Source: Lineus longissimus (lineage: Eukaryota; Nemertea; Pilidiophora; Heteronemertea; Lineidae). From it: 60,000 bases of DNA. Position 1 is the first letter of the stretch, and each line of letters starts with the position of its first letter. The notes beneath the pieces are model-generated. The model searched no databases. It was not told the DNA's origin and worked only from the letters and a program-made list of their open reading frames with translations. A program made the translations under genes and the position numbers. The DNA is taken from contig NC_088319.1 in NCBI RefSeq assembly GCF_910592395.1, forward strand, positions 12,340,001 to 12,400,000, read 5' to 3'. Shown here in pieces: positions 53,301 through 55,517 of this stretch.

Positions 53301-55517
53301 GTACATGCATGGACAGTGCATTCAAAAGCAAACACATGCATGGACAGTGTATTCCAAAGCAAATATGTGACTCGCTCTACCAAAACTAGGCGCTTGTCGC
53401 ATCTGAACTTGACAGGTTGATACGGACTTGTTGTTCATTTCCCTATTGTAGACCTTTTGTGAAATCTATTACAAACTGATTTGGTTACATTTCACCAAAG
53501 GTCTACAATAGGGAAATGAACAACAAGTCCGTATCAACCTGTCAAGTTCAGATGCGACAAGCGCCTAGTTTTGGTAGAGCGGGTCACATATATGAATGTA
53601 GGCCTACAGTGCATTCAAAAGCAAATGCATGCATGAACAGTGCATTCAAAAGCAAATGGATGAATATGCAGTGCATCAAAGAAATACAGGCCGGGAGAGT
53701 GCATTCCAATCTGCCAAAGTCAACAATAACAAATACATGACTTGTGATAAAATCAGAATGTTGACATCAAGCCTGTTTTCAGCCGTGTTTTATTTGTCCT
53801 TTCAGGAGCCAGCCAGGACAGTGGCCTAGGGGGCAGCACTCAAGATGTCATCGTGTTTGGGGGCGGGATACAAAACGATGACGCTATTGCACGAAGTAAG
53901 TATAATGGAACCTCCCTAAGTGGACACCTCTCTTAGCAGCACACCTTCTCTACTGAGGACAGTGGTTTGGTCCCAAATGGGTTGTTTTGAAACAGTTTGA
54001 TCCTTTTGTCACACCTAGCAGCGATCATTGCGATTTAAATCACCTGTTTACGCAATTTTTCTTCGATCTTTCCAGGTATAGATCTCAGTTCAGAAGACTC
54101 GGCATCAGATGTTGACCCGGATTCCAAATCCGTCACGTCACTGGAAGATGTTAGCACACTCGATCCAGACCGTCTGCTCTATAAGGCGGCAGACGTTCGC
54201 AATCTTCCTGTCATGTTAGAGGCTGTGGCAAACGGTGCAAAATGTAATTGGGTGAATGAGAATGATGGGGGAAAGACGCCACTTATCATGGCTGTACGGA
54301 GTGTAAGTATTTATACATGTAGTTCTAATTTCAACACTAGAGGTCTCTCTACAGTTAGAAAACAATTGGGTTTATTGGGCAAGCGCCTCGGTCTTTGGCC
54401 AGAAAAAGTTTGCCCAGTTTTTTAACACTTAGCTGTACAAGTGTCAGTCTAGGCCTCCTAAGCCAGTCCTCAATGAGTAACCGTAGTGTTTAATGTCATA
54501 CTTTCTCCTCTGCCTCCAGGGGTCGTTAGCGGCTAGTGAATATCTTATGCTAAATGGTGCTAAAGTGGATACAAAGGATGGGCGTGGACAGACGCCTCTC
54601 CACCACGCTACCCTGATGGGACACACGGGACAGGTGTGCCAGTTTTTGAAGAGGAATGCTAACCAGCATGCAGTTGATGCTGACGGCAATGTAAGTAGGC
54701 TTCGGTTCTGCCAGGTGCACTCACTTCCATTCTCCCACTGAAATCAGGGGCAGATCCAGGAGCCGGACTGATGGTCCAAGCAAATAGAAATGCAGTAATA
54801 CACAATAACGTGATGCAGTTATTATGCGTACTAATTTACTGAAACTTGGTGCAAATAGGATTAGTATATCTGTCTTCACAACGGTTATGTTGAAATTTAT
54901 GTTCAGTTTCTATTTGCGCTATTGGAATGTTTCAAATTCAATTACAAATTTCAAAACAATTACAAACGGTGTATTCCTTTAATGGTTTCAGCCAGCCTCC
55001 ATTTTACCAATTTATATATCCTTCGTTTCAGGATCCCTTGAAGATAGCTGTGAGTTCTGCCAATGCTGATATTGTGACGTTGCTACGCCTTGCCAAATTG
55101 AATGAAGAGATGAAGGAGACCGACTGCATGTACGGCACGCCCGGTACGTAAGCAGACGACATTCACCTCACTCATTTTCTCGAAATCTAAAGTCTGGGCG
55201 AGAAAGTTTTTGAAGAAATGTTGGTTGTAAACAATGTTAGGGTGGGGGATTTTCAAAATTGGACCAAAAATAAACATTTTAGACCCGATATTGTACAAGT
55301 GGGTGCTGATCAAAAGACAACATTTTTACAAGAAAAAGGTTCCATACATTTTGCCCTAGCTCACTGGCATCTCTGCACACTTGACTGATTAAATGTTTCT
55401 TTCTAATTTTCAGGTGATGAAACGTTCAATGAAGTCTTCCGAGATTTCACGAACATGGCGTCTGACGATCCGCAGCGATTAAATCGGAAGAAATACAAGG
55501 ATTCAGACGAGCAATAG
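2345..55517 (+). CDS. ACAP2: ACAP2-like Arf GTPase-activating protein (BAR-PH-ArfGAP-ankyrin), 5'-partial, 21 exons
   Basis: Exons: 2345-2402, 3811-3869, 4493-4553, 5246-5299, 6870-6928, 7176-7359, 7758-7802, 7978-8073, 8524-8598, 49737-49840, 50170-50322, 50643-50760, 50926-51032, 52088-52210, 52466-52630, 52843-53060, 53806-53895, 54076-54302, 54520-54690, 55032-55143, 55414-55517 (TAG). All introns are GT-AG and every phase joins, giving about 793 residues. Vertebrate ACAP2 has about 780, and here roughly the first 20 are missing, so the start exon lies left of the window. Domain order is BAR, PH, ArfGAP zinc finger, ankyrin repeats. Family knowledge: ACAPs bind curved, phosphoinositide-rich membranes and stimulate GTP hydrolysis on Arf6, acting in endosomal recycling and actin remodelling. 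The C-terminal [12 protein letters not shown] motif resembles ACAP2 more than ACAP1, but an invertebrate single orthologue of ACAP1/2/3 is equally possible. The ninth intron (8599-49736) is 41 kb and contains two antisense genes. Confidence 0.93.
2698..3083. mobile_element. G+C-rich inverted-repeat element
   Basis: About 385 bp, clearly richer in CpG and G+C than its surroundings. The ends are related in inverted orientation (gctgcgcgtacaccacgaaa against the complement of ggtggtgtgcatgcggc), and internal ggtggacca/tggtccacc motifs recur. The frame at 2619-2897 is a by-product. Confidence 0.5.
3402..3605 (+). mobile_element. MITE family 1, copy A
   Basis: About 200 bp with the signature caggaaaatagaaatgcag, gcagttattatgcatacgaa, tttgctgaaacttgg and ttttcaaattcaattac. 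Four other copies lie in this window in both orientations. The left edge ggggtatgcc resembles the family end AAAGGGRTAC. Confidence 0.75.
5572..6723. repeat. 64-bp minisatellite, 18 copies, in an ACAP intron
   Basis: Exactly 18 units of 64 bp beginning cagctctgtatttgacatca, each containing TCTAGAG. Units differ at only four positions (gtgtt/gtatt, ccaga/ccgga, agcag/agctg/agccg, caca/ctca). It lies in the intron between exons 5246-5299 and 6870-6928 and ends about 145 bp before the next exon. Confidence 0.98.
8085..8200 (+). mobile_element. tRNA-Met-like SINE head
   Basis: acatagtggtaaaagcacca, ggctcataatcaggaggtcg and tgggttt match a tRNA-Met 5' half. The following sequence differs from the copy at 46945. 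It starts 12 bases after ACAP exon 7978-8073. Confidence 0.6.
10048..10225. mobile_element. MITE family 2, copy 1 (near full length)
   Basis: About 178 bp of palindromic structure: acagtggcacctcccttagc, cctctctattaaggaca, a central tttaatttgacctctctgat, then ggtgtccttgatagagaggt. The ends are inverted copies of each other. Confidence 0.8.
10803..10940 (+). mobile_element. tRNA-derived SINE, decayed second copy
   Basis: Shares ctgtggtgtagtggct, agtggtcaagaggt, ggcatgagactctagg, cctgtataaattggtacc and ttgctcagatt with the copy at 268-445. The B box is deleted, so Pol III competence is lost. Confidence 0.72.
13142..13147 (-). terminator. Polyadenylation signal of the giant protein gene
   Basis: AATAAA on the minus strand (tttatt on plus) about 145 bases after the TGA at 13293. 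A second AATAAA at 13010-13005 is an alternative. Confidence 0.55.
13293..28520 (-). CDS. Exon 2 of the giant protein gene: uninterrupted 15.2-kb coding exon
   Basis: Open for 5,075 codons. It does not begin with an ATG: the first codon is GTG at 28520, directly preceded by an acceptor (minus strand tacattttttag), so residue 1 is an internal valine following Glu467. It opens with the last LRRs ([30 protein letters not shown]) and the cap around two cysteines, then a second cysteine cluster (TCKDCPC). After this come the Thr-rich region, helical repeats, alpha/beta repeats and a polar tail ending [10 protein letters not shown]. Exons this long are rare in animals and are mostly known from mucin, titin and other repeat proteins. 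The absence of any frameshift over 15 kb of repeats argues for purifying selection. Confidence 0.93.
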   Translation of the reverse strand: MRDLNLMYSDLVTLPQDFPRRLPNINLIKLAGNKYHCNRSLTWMPAWLRRKPSMFFARHLITCATPLALKDRPIFSVPMSEFRKVVGPPDYEEWRRLPTCKDCPCDENGVPIVVPIRRPLPTRGPDFPTGDVLVGGDQPPTRESMVGPDGRVIVDSNVRDHNNKPDSGSRIEEKDENGLPQTTKFPPTKDDEVDPDKWPDKDGEDFTDTNRKDEDNLDLDNVEPTTAPMTTTRTAVVPVVPKTTAAPTTTTSQPTTTITTTTPEPTTTTTEPTATPTVLSTTTSEPTTTTPEPTTTTPEPTTTTTAATTTTPMTTTEKMTTTTTMAPTTTTEPTTTPMPTTTTPEPTTTTTEATTTTTMMTTTTEDPKLHISILLGGYKIDREVIETMLIKMGRSLAAFRTGLWRVYVFGTKGNCSSLPEDRVNATERQIIEVMSNEAGTSPDVMSRVLVKVFKVRKQVDDKHIGIEIMEHMLQEMAKKMNVNREELIQILLNIFMRTMQCGTITDPGQSPEALIDDASRRLGLSSDIVQGIVWRLFTTGLDYMMKEPEENRISYMMQIYPSVKYMVRALAFRSGVASHTFRTRLFTFAQQRNFTKNSYCPLKDFAKELDIPDKQMSQVLREIFYTGMDPATVVGTSLYLHGSPVMHYTIYGMAQELAIPLRMLRHKLWQIFHTTACNTDDRKYLESVKLLDRLSRELYINKTDILNLVRATFLTGVYNVYMEPTNMTVISRYLKPLYVFTVQGMADNLDMKVRHMREIFWNSLIADSDVTTEDLAAQFDIPVDMFLDLLKWMFRPEVRPSMAGKNLPTVNRMAKELYIPEKTYIGYITELFEGVHYEADIGRVRTKVTELAKELYIPEIDLHAILRMLYQLGNTETIARAAGFHYVTMPHLNLTYPEMKGVLRTMLYILYRDFTQIQDYIVNGRTTTTTTVEPPPEEPPIGPKWNLTLLQELAAELQIPEVIFKRTLKDLLRKIISNPDRDAHQSFLTSVASSLYIPTKILSATLRKLYTNTPRMTNQYMTVYIEQNLPNIGMSGFNTSIALIRLQKALQVRDQPSFGIDIMSLIRRPQHIKRRLLEPALTKLLHKVDASKAQDETKQIIRNMAQEFRIPFTTFTSILRELLSFYDFPSIENTTDYIYANFINLTIGSLETRNALSKVAAAVLDLEKKQDIVKIEETNPLKSESDTVNGKILEGKPTTETQVKQIGFFIEDKEYKYSLKELDLLFGAKKIPLSKQQRTLNVVLQTAYENGKENITGETKVFVNGNEVKLDEAKLKRLLNVLGISIDGTGDDEMTPALLRQLIIAAYSLKAPEGDKEGTGTSVFGRGDSDAKPDAYVRINNQDYLLPEDFIERIYDSFTLPENAIRNLNLKFKTKGGSLYEGTGQTVVYVNDKYVPITAEELKNIRDVYGFTTKPMFLRLTDELVMKLYEIAIGPDSLTDNQPSPTNTTITINSRRYPLSPEQIYNIFGTRYIPESTMDLNLRFHPSGTMVYVNGREAVLSDRDRMLLQLIFGDDTIFDPMVASEQLPTKLLKKLFEAAVRAHPIATAKPTIAGNMIFYINGNKYELPQNDVTSLFGAREIPSPNQRVLELNFLPLSKNLGNNDIKVLINGNEMPLSQDRLQEIKRVVMADSTDNMTPTLLKLLIRYAFSLNEAESGDANKSITILGQYYLLPQGVIRRIFGSPMIPDTAPKTLDLKFRTRGGSLQAGTGTTTVTINGKWVSLTTDELGEIRDVSAYSKNPQNTKYAKLSDALVVKLYETAMSPEQDGNFITINGERYQLTPNEVREIFDTDSVPLSARRGLNLRFVDEDTAPTGNVMVFVNDQLARLSDVEILLLRAVYNWGPSTDQENPTDIPPTYIIKKLFQTLSTAVPLTTQEPQIVFLVNEKPFALMQSEVARLFAKSPIPTQHERTLEVGFRDEAGSPVVYINGNKGWLLPAERTIVRQDLGLDKDGSRTQDMPKPILKKLIRIAFSLQEVEEKVDKVEVDQPTKESEDSGTASRFIFINKRRYRIPAGTIQRIFGNTMIPPDVNRTLELKFKTTGGSFYDGTGQTTVTVNDNPIQLSRYELSQIRDAYYFLTNPLPPELVVRLFEIAFGKEEVVIEKPKAPKPYIVINGIVYELTPDEVQTLFGTGDLPPLAYRSLSLTFKSGDFGPSKVIVNNTETNLSGADVMILNALFGHGVAQPSADKPPTYLLEALFQSLAQISIVPPKTQVVPEKKVFFWINEREYWLPERETLQIFGNRSIPTENKRYLGVTFRADGHDRNAVYINGTRGVLPPMYLNKLRAILGLDHEGTPSPIMTRPLLVNLVQIAFGLQVTGTGGGTGTGDSSSPSAGSTTFTREDGRADMDQNYVTVRGKRYLLPTKTVRRIFGSHTIPRAASRILALRFKTVGGTFTEGTGTTTFTVNNRPIQLTGDELQQLRDVYGYSNNPQYTQLTTDLVAKLFEAGLVDDTTGPNKPNPPTESDRGTRIIMIRGQEYLIPVPVIQRVFGSSSIPAAGSKSLALKFKTVGGIFSAGTGQTTVRVNDKPINLSSYELNQIRDVFGYSQTPQYTRLSSELAVKLFEVGYGRADSTSGSGQEFQGLIINGQKLLLTPQERKELFGTNTLPALQYRTLSLVFEKPDSGFGISKVFVNGSATVITGADVLILEALYGRETTHSTGDGLAQEKPPIYLLKMLFESVRSRQPISTAAKPKVPEEQVIFWVADKEYGLPKSVILRMFENRGIPSAGQRYLEVSFRDGQDGKVTVNGNEGDLEPGIHNRLRAILGLAHHQIDGSEKAVMTDQLLRRLVIIAFSLPDTAGTGDIVTTAAGGHSTGRISTAASNNEIEIHGQRYTLSSDAVNRFYGQSTLPASAPRNLTMKFTTVGGSFEHGTGRSFGTVNRLNIHLTKLEINEIRDVWGYTTNPRYTKLTPGLVEKIYEVVVDKNWRSHTGGVVVKQPDYYNGSLGGEGAKTFTKEVTGVGGQTFAREDPIKGEDSLTGEDSITGEDSITGGTDRGDQGTGGSDSRGQGTGSTDSEGQGTDGTDRDGQGTGTDRGSQGTGGIDSRGQGTDSDRGGQGTGGTDSRGQGNGTRDQGTGGNGSRGQGTDRKGQETGGANIHTQGTGGERTDGTGRGGTSQGGTQDRAGHYITIHGQEYRLPVSTIQKLFGSSSLPKTARKAIELRFKTTGGSFYDATGQTTVTVNTKPLQLTANELLQIRDVYGFSKNPQHDRMSTELVSKIFETAILDVISGVEATVTNENFTKGRQDRFISIHGKRYLLPVDTVQRIYGQSTLPETAIRNLQVDYNTVGGSFYEGTGTTTISVNGKPVALNAHEMDRIRRTDGFSATPEFERLSPEIVVKLYDTALSGVNVGPQEGRADREPGVAIFKINGKPYNITQADYNAIFGDQGLPAGTQKALTFLVKYTSSPRDDLIKKTVYVNGKKVDFTETELEDFLSTYKQDGEVIGSRMPIYLVRKVIAAAYDRQLAPQMNTMQRSFLINGRSYELTLRDITSIFGVQGIPRGTDQSVRLTFLGTNQVTINGYEANLSNDEYQELKDSSLRNYDLAQSLVHKIIRIAYGFSRGNTGVFSFQINGQSYNVSRQQLRTLYGSDTVPSQRVLQVTWKREQDSANAVIFINGERTEIPSHYIQALIDSSKKPMPTDLLHLILKKAYALWMRTSAGGGTGLAPQSTTFTVNGRQYTLTPVELQALFQDEQIPAGDNIISVLTSSEATKTDSGWMTKYKGEIDGTVIDLQKQDVDKLRGKSEISKPLLMRILRAAYKLTGTTGAGSSGSSSSGVMAGPTITGSTVFTSETRDADWPIFYINGRSYNLTYDEVENIFGVAGLPAADRRRLLVSYKTSSSWLNGSLSVETSVFINGKKVAFTEEDIDFLRNSTDNLPRPLLTTLLKGAFAERNDSGSNDTGTGSSRTGTGSSSSTGTGSTVFTSDTRDSTAPTFILNGRSYMLEPEEVERIFGISGPPVAGKRTLLMTFKTTTAQTGNTFKTETRAYVNGRKLFLTETQMSSLRSSGRADIPRSLLHILLSTAFRVTDDTAAGQRSSGETSSMKPKSQPSVYINGSFNVNGRQYELTTDEVESIFGVAGLPGPEQRMMHFSFRTSTVKTETGLYRSQTFVYVNGKKLNLNEQQVQQMRDSSTRDISKTLFHLILRTAFVQRAPEMEPGSSHMSGSTSGKVDSSTTFNINGTPYELSATEVVQVFGEAGAPMERTLQIAFKTSSMQTGTGFSSVTSIYVNGKKANLTPEQVQEIKNTGTQTISRTAVYTLLRTAYDDDSHAEVPEVSTTVSTTLTGPAEVTSFHIGGRSYDLTAQEVTSIFGDTDIPPENDRSIRVSFRTSTAKVGDSYITTTSAYANGKKLTLSAQEVKQLKNAGYHDISRRLLRIIIRTAFDLHVTDTDTLRVYTTKRSVIAGTTRFYLGGRGYDLTSQEVSSIFGESGPPQKSDRTVALTFRMTSSQTDEGSSHETKVLVNGNQADLTGDQVEQMRNARGHDISRSLLLTILRTAYATTPQLISTVMPARTITFYVNNRPYDLTEKEQDIIFGDADVPPHEQRQVLITFRSKSRLSWAGWKTTTTVSVNGKEIDLGDEEVTAMKASAVTDLSRDLLMKILRSAYATGTSGFEQLAANLIIYNINGQDYQVSLADYRRIFGRAKRRPEDRQNIIMTFRTGVEIVGDGWGVVNNVYLNDKKGNFTEQQVQELKESGQNNKKIAHDLVLLIIKSAFGEVQVGHKKSGQVSKGMTYFNINGKQVGFSSEEMQRIFDASGPPPVMQRTVQMSFRSRAVQNGKEWRTETTVMINGQEANFTPDEKNILRSTNTQDSYESLPRDLLLKILKFAFNGQVAVKQTTPAMVHFGKTKGTEAAIQIESKEISVSHDELSKVLGAAFSPASRSSMEIKFGDGKDSSEGEAPDVSVFVNGQKIYLTPEETREIAEYYDRNGSRDAAKMYKERLPGSKPTSGRTLSPQLIQKIIDATSDSRSAEDGGKGMAIEEGANVHSTGSRQKKPSSLLEHIRRGGAENGQSYKSSTSRPTNMQPSHPDDYAVSDYLKDQPRKDGDDRGGEVNDQLKKDEEVWKMMDRMFKF
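13293..33331 (-). CDS. Giant secreted LRR protein with mucin-like, helical and 31 alpha/beta repeats (about 5,542 aa), two exons
   Basis: Join of 33331-31931 (467 codons, phase 0) and 28520-13293 (TGA at 13295-13293), removing a 3,410-bp GT-AG intron (28521-31930). The join turns an incomplete LRR array into a complete one followed by a cysteine cap, which strongly supports one gene. Order by residue: signal peptide 1-17; N-terminal cysteine cap about 34-48; about 18 LRRs to 510; C-terminal cap 510-600; charged linker; Thr/Pro mucin-like 691-834; helical repeats 835-1625; alpha/beta repeats 1673-5434 with a Gly-rich spacer near 3396-3594; charged tail to 5542. No transmembrane segment follows the signal peptide, and many N-x-S/T sites occur, so secretion is inferred. 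The product matches no family I recognise beyond the LRR part; an extracellular matrix, mucus, cuticle or adhesive role is speculation. It lies inside an ACAP intron on the opposite strand. An AATAAA lies at 13147-13142 (minus), about 145 bp past the stop. The 5' UTR is unresolved. Confidence 0.88.
13620..24905 (-). repeat. 31 tandem copies of an unfamiliar alpha/beta repeat (about 90-125 aa each)
   Basis: Consensus by eye: F-x-I-N-G-x-x-Y-x-L-t-x-x-E-v-x-x-I-F-G, then an I-P turn, R-x-L-x-h-x-F-k/r-t, a variable loop often G-T-G-x-T-T, V-x-V-N-G-k-x-x-x-L-t-x-x-E-h-x-x-h-R, and a final helix p-x-x-L-h-x-x-h-h-x-x-A-F/Y. Copies start near 24905, 24515, 24170, 23860, 23545, 23215, 22895, 22520, 22190, 21865, 21470, 21115, 20775, 20430, 20040, 19137, 18775, 18430, 18100, 17815, 17510, 17120, 16725, 16350, 15995, 15650, 15300, 14980, 14650, 14315 and 13960. 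Copies 1-17 fall into three subtypes; copies 18-31 form a shorter, more uniform group. Sequence identity between copies is modest, so the array is old. Confidence 0.85.
19140..19735 (-). repeat. Gly/Thr/Asp/Gln-rich low-complexity spacer in the giant protein
   Basis: Between alpha/beta repeats 15 and 16 lies a stretch of about 200 residues. It has [10 protein letters not shown] steps and then about a dozen imperfect copies of [11 protein letters not shown]-like units, with no predicted fold. At DNA level it is an imperfect coding minisatellite (plus strand ccagttccctgrcctctrct). Both strands remain open, which produces long antisense frames (19125-19685 and others) that are not genes. Confidence 0.8.
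25050..27420 (-). repeat. About 14 copies of a helical motif in the giant protein
   Basis: Residues about 835-1625 are predicted helical. They contain a recurring segment of the form A-x-E-L-x-I-P-x(4-5)-h-x-x-h-L-R-x-h-F. Clear copies: [20 protein letters not shown] (near 26700), MAQELAIP (26560), LSRELYIN (26440), LAAQFDIP (26195), MAKELYIP (26080), LAKELYIP (25965), LAAELQIP (25660), VASSLYIP (25545) and MAQEFRIP (25205). More diverged copies lie at 27210, 27100, 26960, 26820 and 26290. Spacing is about 38 residues at the tightest and 45-55 elsewhere. One Thr/Pro spacer interrupts the series near 25740. I do not recognise the family. Confidence 0.75.
27420..27850 (-). repeat. Thr/Pro-rich mucin-like coding repeat in the giant protein
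   Basis: About 143 residues composed almost entirely of Thr with Pro, Glu and Ala, in short motifs such as [13 protein letters not shown]. This is the usual composition of densely O-glycosylated stalks. It separates the LRR head from the helical repeats. The complementary strand is also open here and reads as Val/Cys-rich peptides, which is only a consequence of the codon pattern. Confidence 0.85.
28521..31930 (-). other. Intron of the giant protein gene
   Basis: Donor gtaatt at 31930, acceptor tttttag ending at 28521, phase 0. The interior is A+T-rich with no open frame I would call a gene and no repeat that I could define. The frames at 29133-29366 and 30596-30979 show no recognisable protein. 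Confidence 0.85.
31931..33331 (-). CDS. Exon 1 of the giant protein gene: signal peptide and leucine-rich repeats
   Basis: Starts at ATG 33331 with a hydrophobic leader ([13 protein letters not shown]), typical of a cleaved signal peptide, then the cysteine cap [14 protein letters not shown]. About 17 LRRs of roughly 24 residues follow, for example [19 protein letters not shown] and [19 protein letters not shown]. Repeats 8 and 11 are shortened (about 20-22 residues) and repeats 7 and 16 are irregular. The open frame continues six codons past the donor (GAG|gtaatt, exon end 31931) to a stop inside the intron, so reading it as a complete 473-residue protein would be wrong. LRR solenoids of this extracellular type usually bind proteins or glycans. 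Confidence 0.92.
34422..34493. repeat. 21-bp tandem repeat, 3.4 copies
   Basis: Unit atgccctctggtatagaccc plus one variable base, starting at 34422, 34443, 34464 and 34485 (partial). Intronic in ACAP, upstream of the giant gene. Confidence 0.93.
34743..34975 (-). mobile_element. MITE family 1, copy B
   Basis: Reverse orientation copy. Its complement begins aaaggggtacgccc, then caggaaaatagaaacgcag, gcagttattacgcatacaaa, tttgctgaaacttgg and a poly-A/T-rich end with fields of caaatt. Confidence 0.8.
36325..36545 (+). mobile_element. tRNA-derived SINE (second type)
   Basis: A-box-like tagtcaagtggtta and B box gggttcgatcccg. The tail gggcaagcaaaggacccc and gagaaacatgagaagc is shared in diverged form with the element at 46945-47190. 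Confidence 0.68.
36779..37207 (+). pseudogene. Possible DDE-type (Harbinger/IS4EU-like) transposase fragment
   Basis: A 142-codon frame contains [13 protein letters not shown] followed by [20 protein letters not shown]. This loosely matches the C-terminal DDE_Tnp_4 pattern of a glycine-leucine turn, mP-x-F-L, then S-R-x-V-T-K-x-R-W-V-v-E. The catalytic N-terminal part is not evident and the frame ends in a hydrophobic non-homologous stretch. The match is by eye and weak; it may be chance. Confidence 0.22.
37704..37880. mobile_element. MITE family 2, copy 2 (near full length)
   Basis: Starts acagtagaaccactcattta and ends gccgcttagggaggttccgc, with atagagaggtgtcctgataa and gagtgtccttaactgagagg inside. 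It is the same palindromic family as 10048-10225, in the opposite reading. Confidence 0.78.
42590..42795 (-). mobile_element. MITE family 1, copy C
   Basis: Reverse orientation copy. Its complement begins gaagggatacact, then caggaaaatagacatgcag and ends ttttcaaattcaattacaaa. It is more diverged in the middle. Confidence 0.75.
43600..43652. mobile_element. MITE family 2, fragment
   Basis: Contains cagcacttgtcagtccc and gggtgtccttgatagagagg, almost identical to the right end of the copy at 10048-10225. Confidence 0.75.
43805..44068. mobile_element. Imperfect foldback element
   Basis: The segment with tttttattgcagcggtgtac and aaaatcgcctgtctgcac recurs inverted as agacaagcgattctttatca and tgctgcaataaaaaccactt. 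The arms are imperfect. It may be an old MITE. Confidence 0.5.
44615..45610 (-). CDS. Class A (rhodopsin-like) G-protein-coupled receptor, single exon, 331 aa
   Basis: Start ATG at 45610, stop TAG at 44617-44615. Seven hydrophobic segments are visible. TM1 has the Gly-Asn pair ([14 protein letters not shown]). TM2 has the conserved Asp in VTLGDAG. TM3 begins after the disulphide Cys (FMCKSIRFC) and ends in [10 protein letters not shown] in place of DRY. ECL2 has its partner Cys (GSNCYYE). TM5 has Pro in [13 protein letters not shown]6 has FNTP instead of CWxP. TM7 ends NYCTNFVIY instead of NPxxY, followed by a short tail with CC, a likely palmitoylation site. The short N-terminus and overall pattern suit a peptide or FMRFamide-type receptor group expanded in invertebrates; the ligand is unknown. 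It is intronless and lies in the 41-kb ACAP intron on the opposite strand, which suggests an origin by retroposition or an old intronless lineage. Confidence 0.88.
   Translation of the reverse strand: MTSYAFKPTANSLSSDNGLSIYDIFGYIQGGFVAVVILAGLMGNILSLVIFARAPVKDDPTVQYFTWVTLGDAGVLIFFALPDWLRYGMAYIIPGVSFNLYGPSDFMCKSIRFCYYTCATLSSLCLVSFTFERAVFVWFPLKRTLITGHKRKIAIFIIALVSLLTNIHVAVLMKNFKEVTGSNCYYETDLVEFAIDGLRYVTIPCVLILVFNALIIVGLIRAQNERKLVAASSATAPETKSNAVLINLILISLFYVLFNTPRAIMWTLFGWFKTQGADPSYLAMLFLTAKFCQLFWLLNYCTNFVIYCMSLKFYREELAKLFKCCTKLNSK
45611..49736. other. Right part of the 41-kb ACAP intron, including the upstream region of the GPCR
   Basis: Contains the tRNA-Met-like SINE at 46945-47190. The remaining frames (for example 47772-47975 and 48533-48796) have no recognisable domain. 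No clear promoter element for the GPCR was identified. Confidence 0.65.
46945..47190 (+). mobile_element. tRNA-Met-derived SINE
   Basis: The head ggctcataatcaggaggt resembles the anticodon arm and variable loop of elongator tRNA-Met (CAT). The body includes gagcaaaacactcaaccg, and the tail ggggcaagcaaaaaaaacc with gtaagaaacatgtggtgc. Confidence 0.7.
49737..51032 (+). other. ACAP2: ACAP exons encoding the PH domain and following linker
   Basis: Exon 49737-49840 carries the start of the PH fold ([16 protein letters not shown]). Exon 50170-50322 carries [16 protein letters not shown] and the strand ACFEVVSPT. Exon 50643-50760 ends the domain with the C-terminal helix, including the invariant Trp ([12 protein letters not shown]). 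Exon 50926-51032 is a Pro/Ser/Thr-rich linker leading to the ArfGAP domain. In ACAP proteins the PH domain binds phosphoinositides and is needed for GAP activity. These exons resume directly in phase after the 41-kb intron, whose preceding exon ends in HHLVQDR. Confidence 0.92.
50400..50513. mobile_element. MITE family 2, partial copy
   Basis: Contains ggtcccaaagggctgtttct, aggacacctctgtattaaag and cccttatagagaggttctac. Lies in the ACAP intron 50323-50642. Confidence 0.75.
52088..53060 (+). other. ACAP2: ACAP exons encoding the catalytic ArfGAP zinc finger
   Basis: Exon 52088-52210 encodes the zinc finger with spacing C-x2-C-x16-C-x2-C-x4-R: the ligands lie in CCDCG and CIECSGIHR, and the arginine is the catalytic finger. 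Exon 52466-52630 continues with [18 protein letters not shown] and a helix ending in a Glu-Ala-His segment. Exon 52843-53060 gives [14 protein letters not shown] and then a basic, low-complexity linker of about 45 residues ([10 protein letters not shown]) before the ankyrin repeats. All zinc ligands and the arginine finger are present, so the GAP is predicted to be active. Confidence 0.93.
53065..53712. repeat. 31-bp tandem array interrupted by a foldback element
   Basis: Units of 31 bp (acagtgcattcaaaagcaaa plus atacatgcatgg-like ends). About 9.6 copies at 53065-53363 and about three decayed copies at 53604-53712, separated by the foldback 53364-53590. Because 31 is not a multiple of 3, all three frames stay open over three units and give a spurious 110-residue frame at 53088-53420. 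The array begins four bases after the exon donor at 53061. Confidence 0.93.
53364..53590. mobile_element. 227-bp foldback (MITE-like) element
   Basis: Two arms of about 102 bp (53364-53465 and 53489-53590) are inverted copies with about two mismatches around a 23-bp loop. Ends are tatgtgactcgctctaccaa and its complement. TA lies at both edges, which fits a TA target-site duplication (Tc1/mariner-type mobilisation is an inference). It sits inside the 31-bp array. Confidence 0.9.
53904..54006. mobile_element. MITE family 2, partial copy
   Basis: Contains atggaacctccctaagtgga, cacctctcttagcag and tggtcccaaatgggttgttt. Lies nine bases downstream of an ACAP exon end (53895). Confidence 0.75.
54780..54980 (+). 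mobile_element. MITE family 1, copy D
   Basis: Forward copy in the ACAP intron 54691-55031: gcaaatagaaatgcagtaat, gcagttattatgcgtac, actgaaacttgg, and end ggtgtattccttt, which is the inverted match of the AAAGGGRTAC start in copies B and C. Confidence 0.8.

Larger units (their letters stand above)
53806..55517 (+). other. ACAP2: ACAP exons encoding the acidic linker, ankyrin repeats and C-terminus
   Basis: Exon 53806-53895 encodes a Gly/Ser-rich linker. Exon 54076-54302 has an acidic serine-rich part, then the first ankyrin repeat ([19 protein letters not shown]) and the start of the second ([12 protein letters not shown], completed in the next exon). Exon 54520-54690 holds the classic [15 protein letters not shown] repeat. 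Exon 55032-55143 holds [18 protein letters not shown]. The last exon, 55414-55517, has [12 protein letters not shown] and ends in TAG. Three to four repeats is usual for the ACAP family. Intron 53061-53805 is occupied by a 31-bp array with a foldback insertion. Confidence 0.9.

Noticed and set aside
53088-53420. 110-residue frame with repeated motifs
   Set aside because: It is read through the 31-bp intronic tandem array; the repeat passes through all three frames and the ACAP splice sites exclude it.
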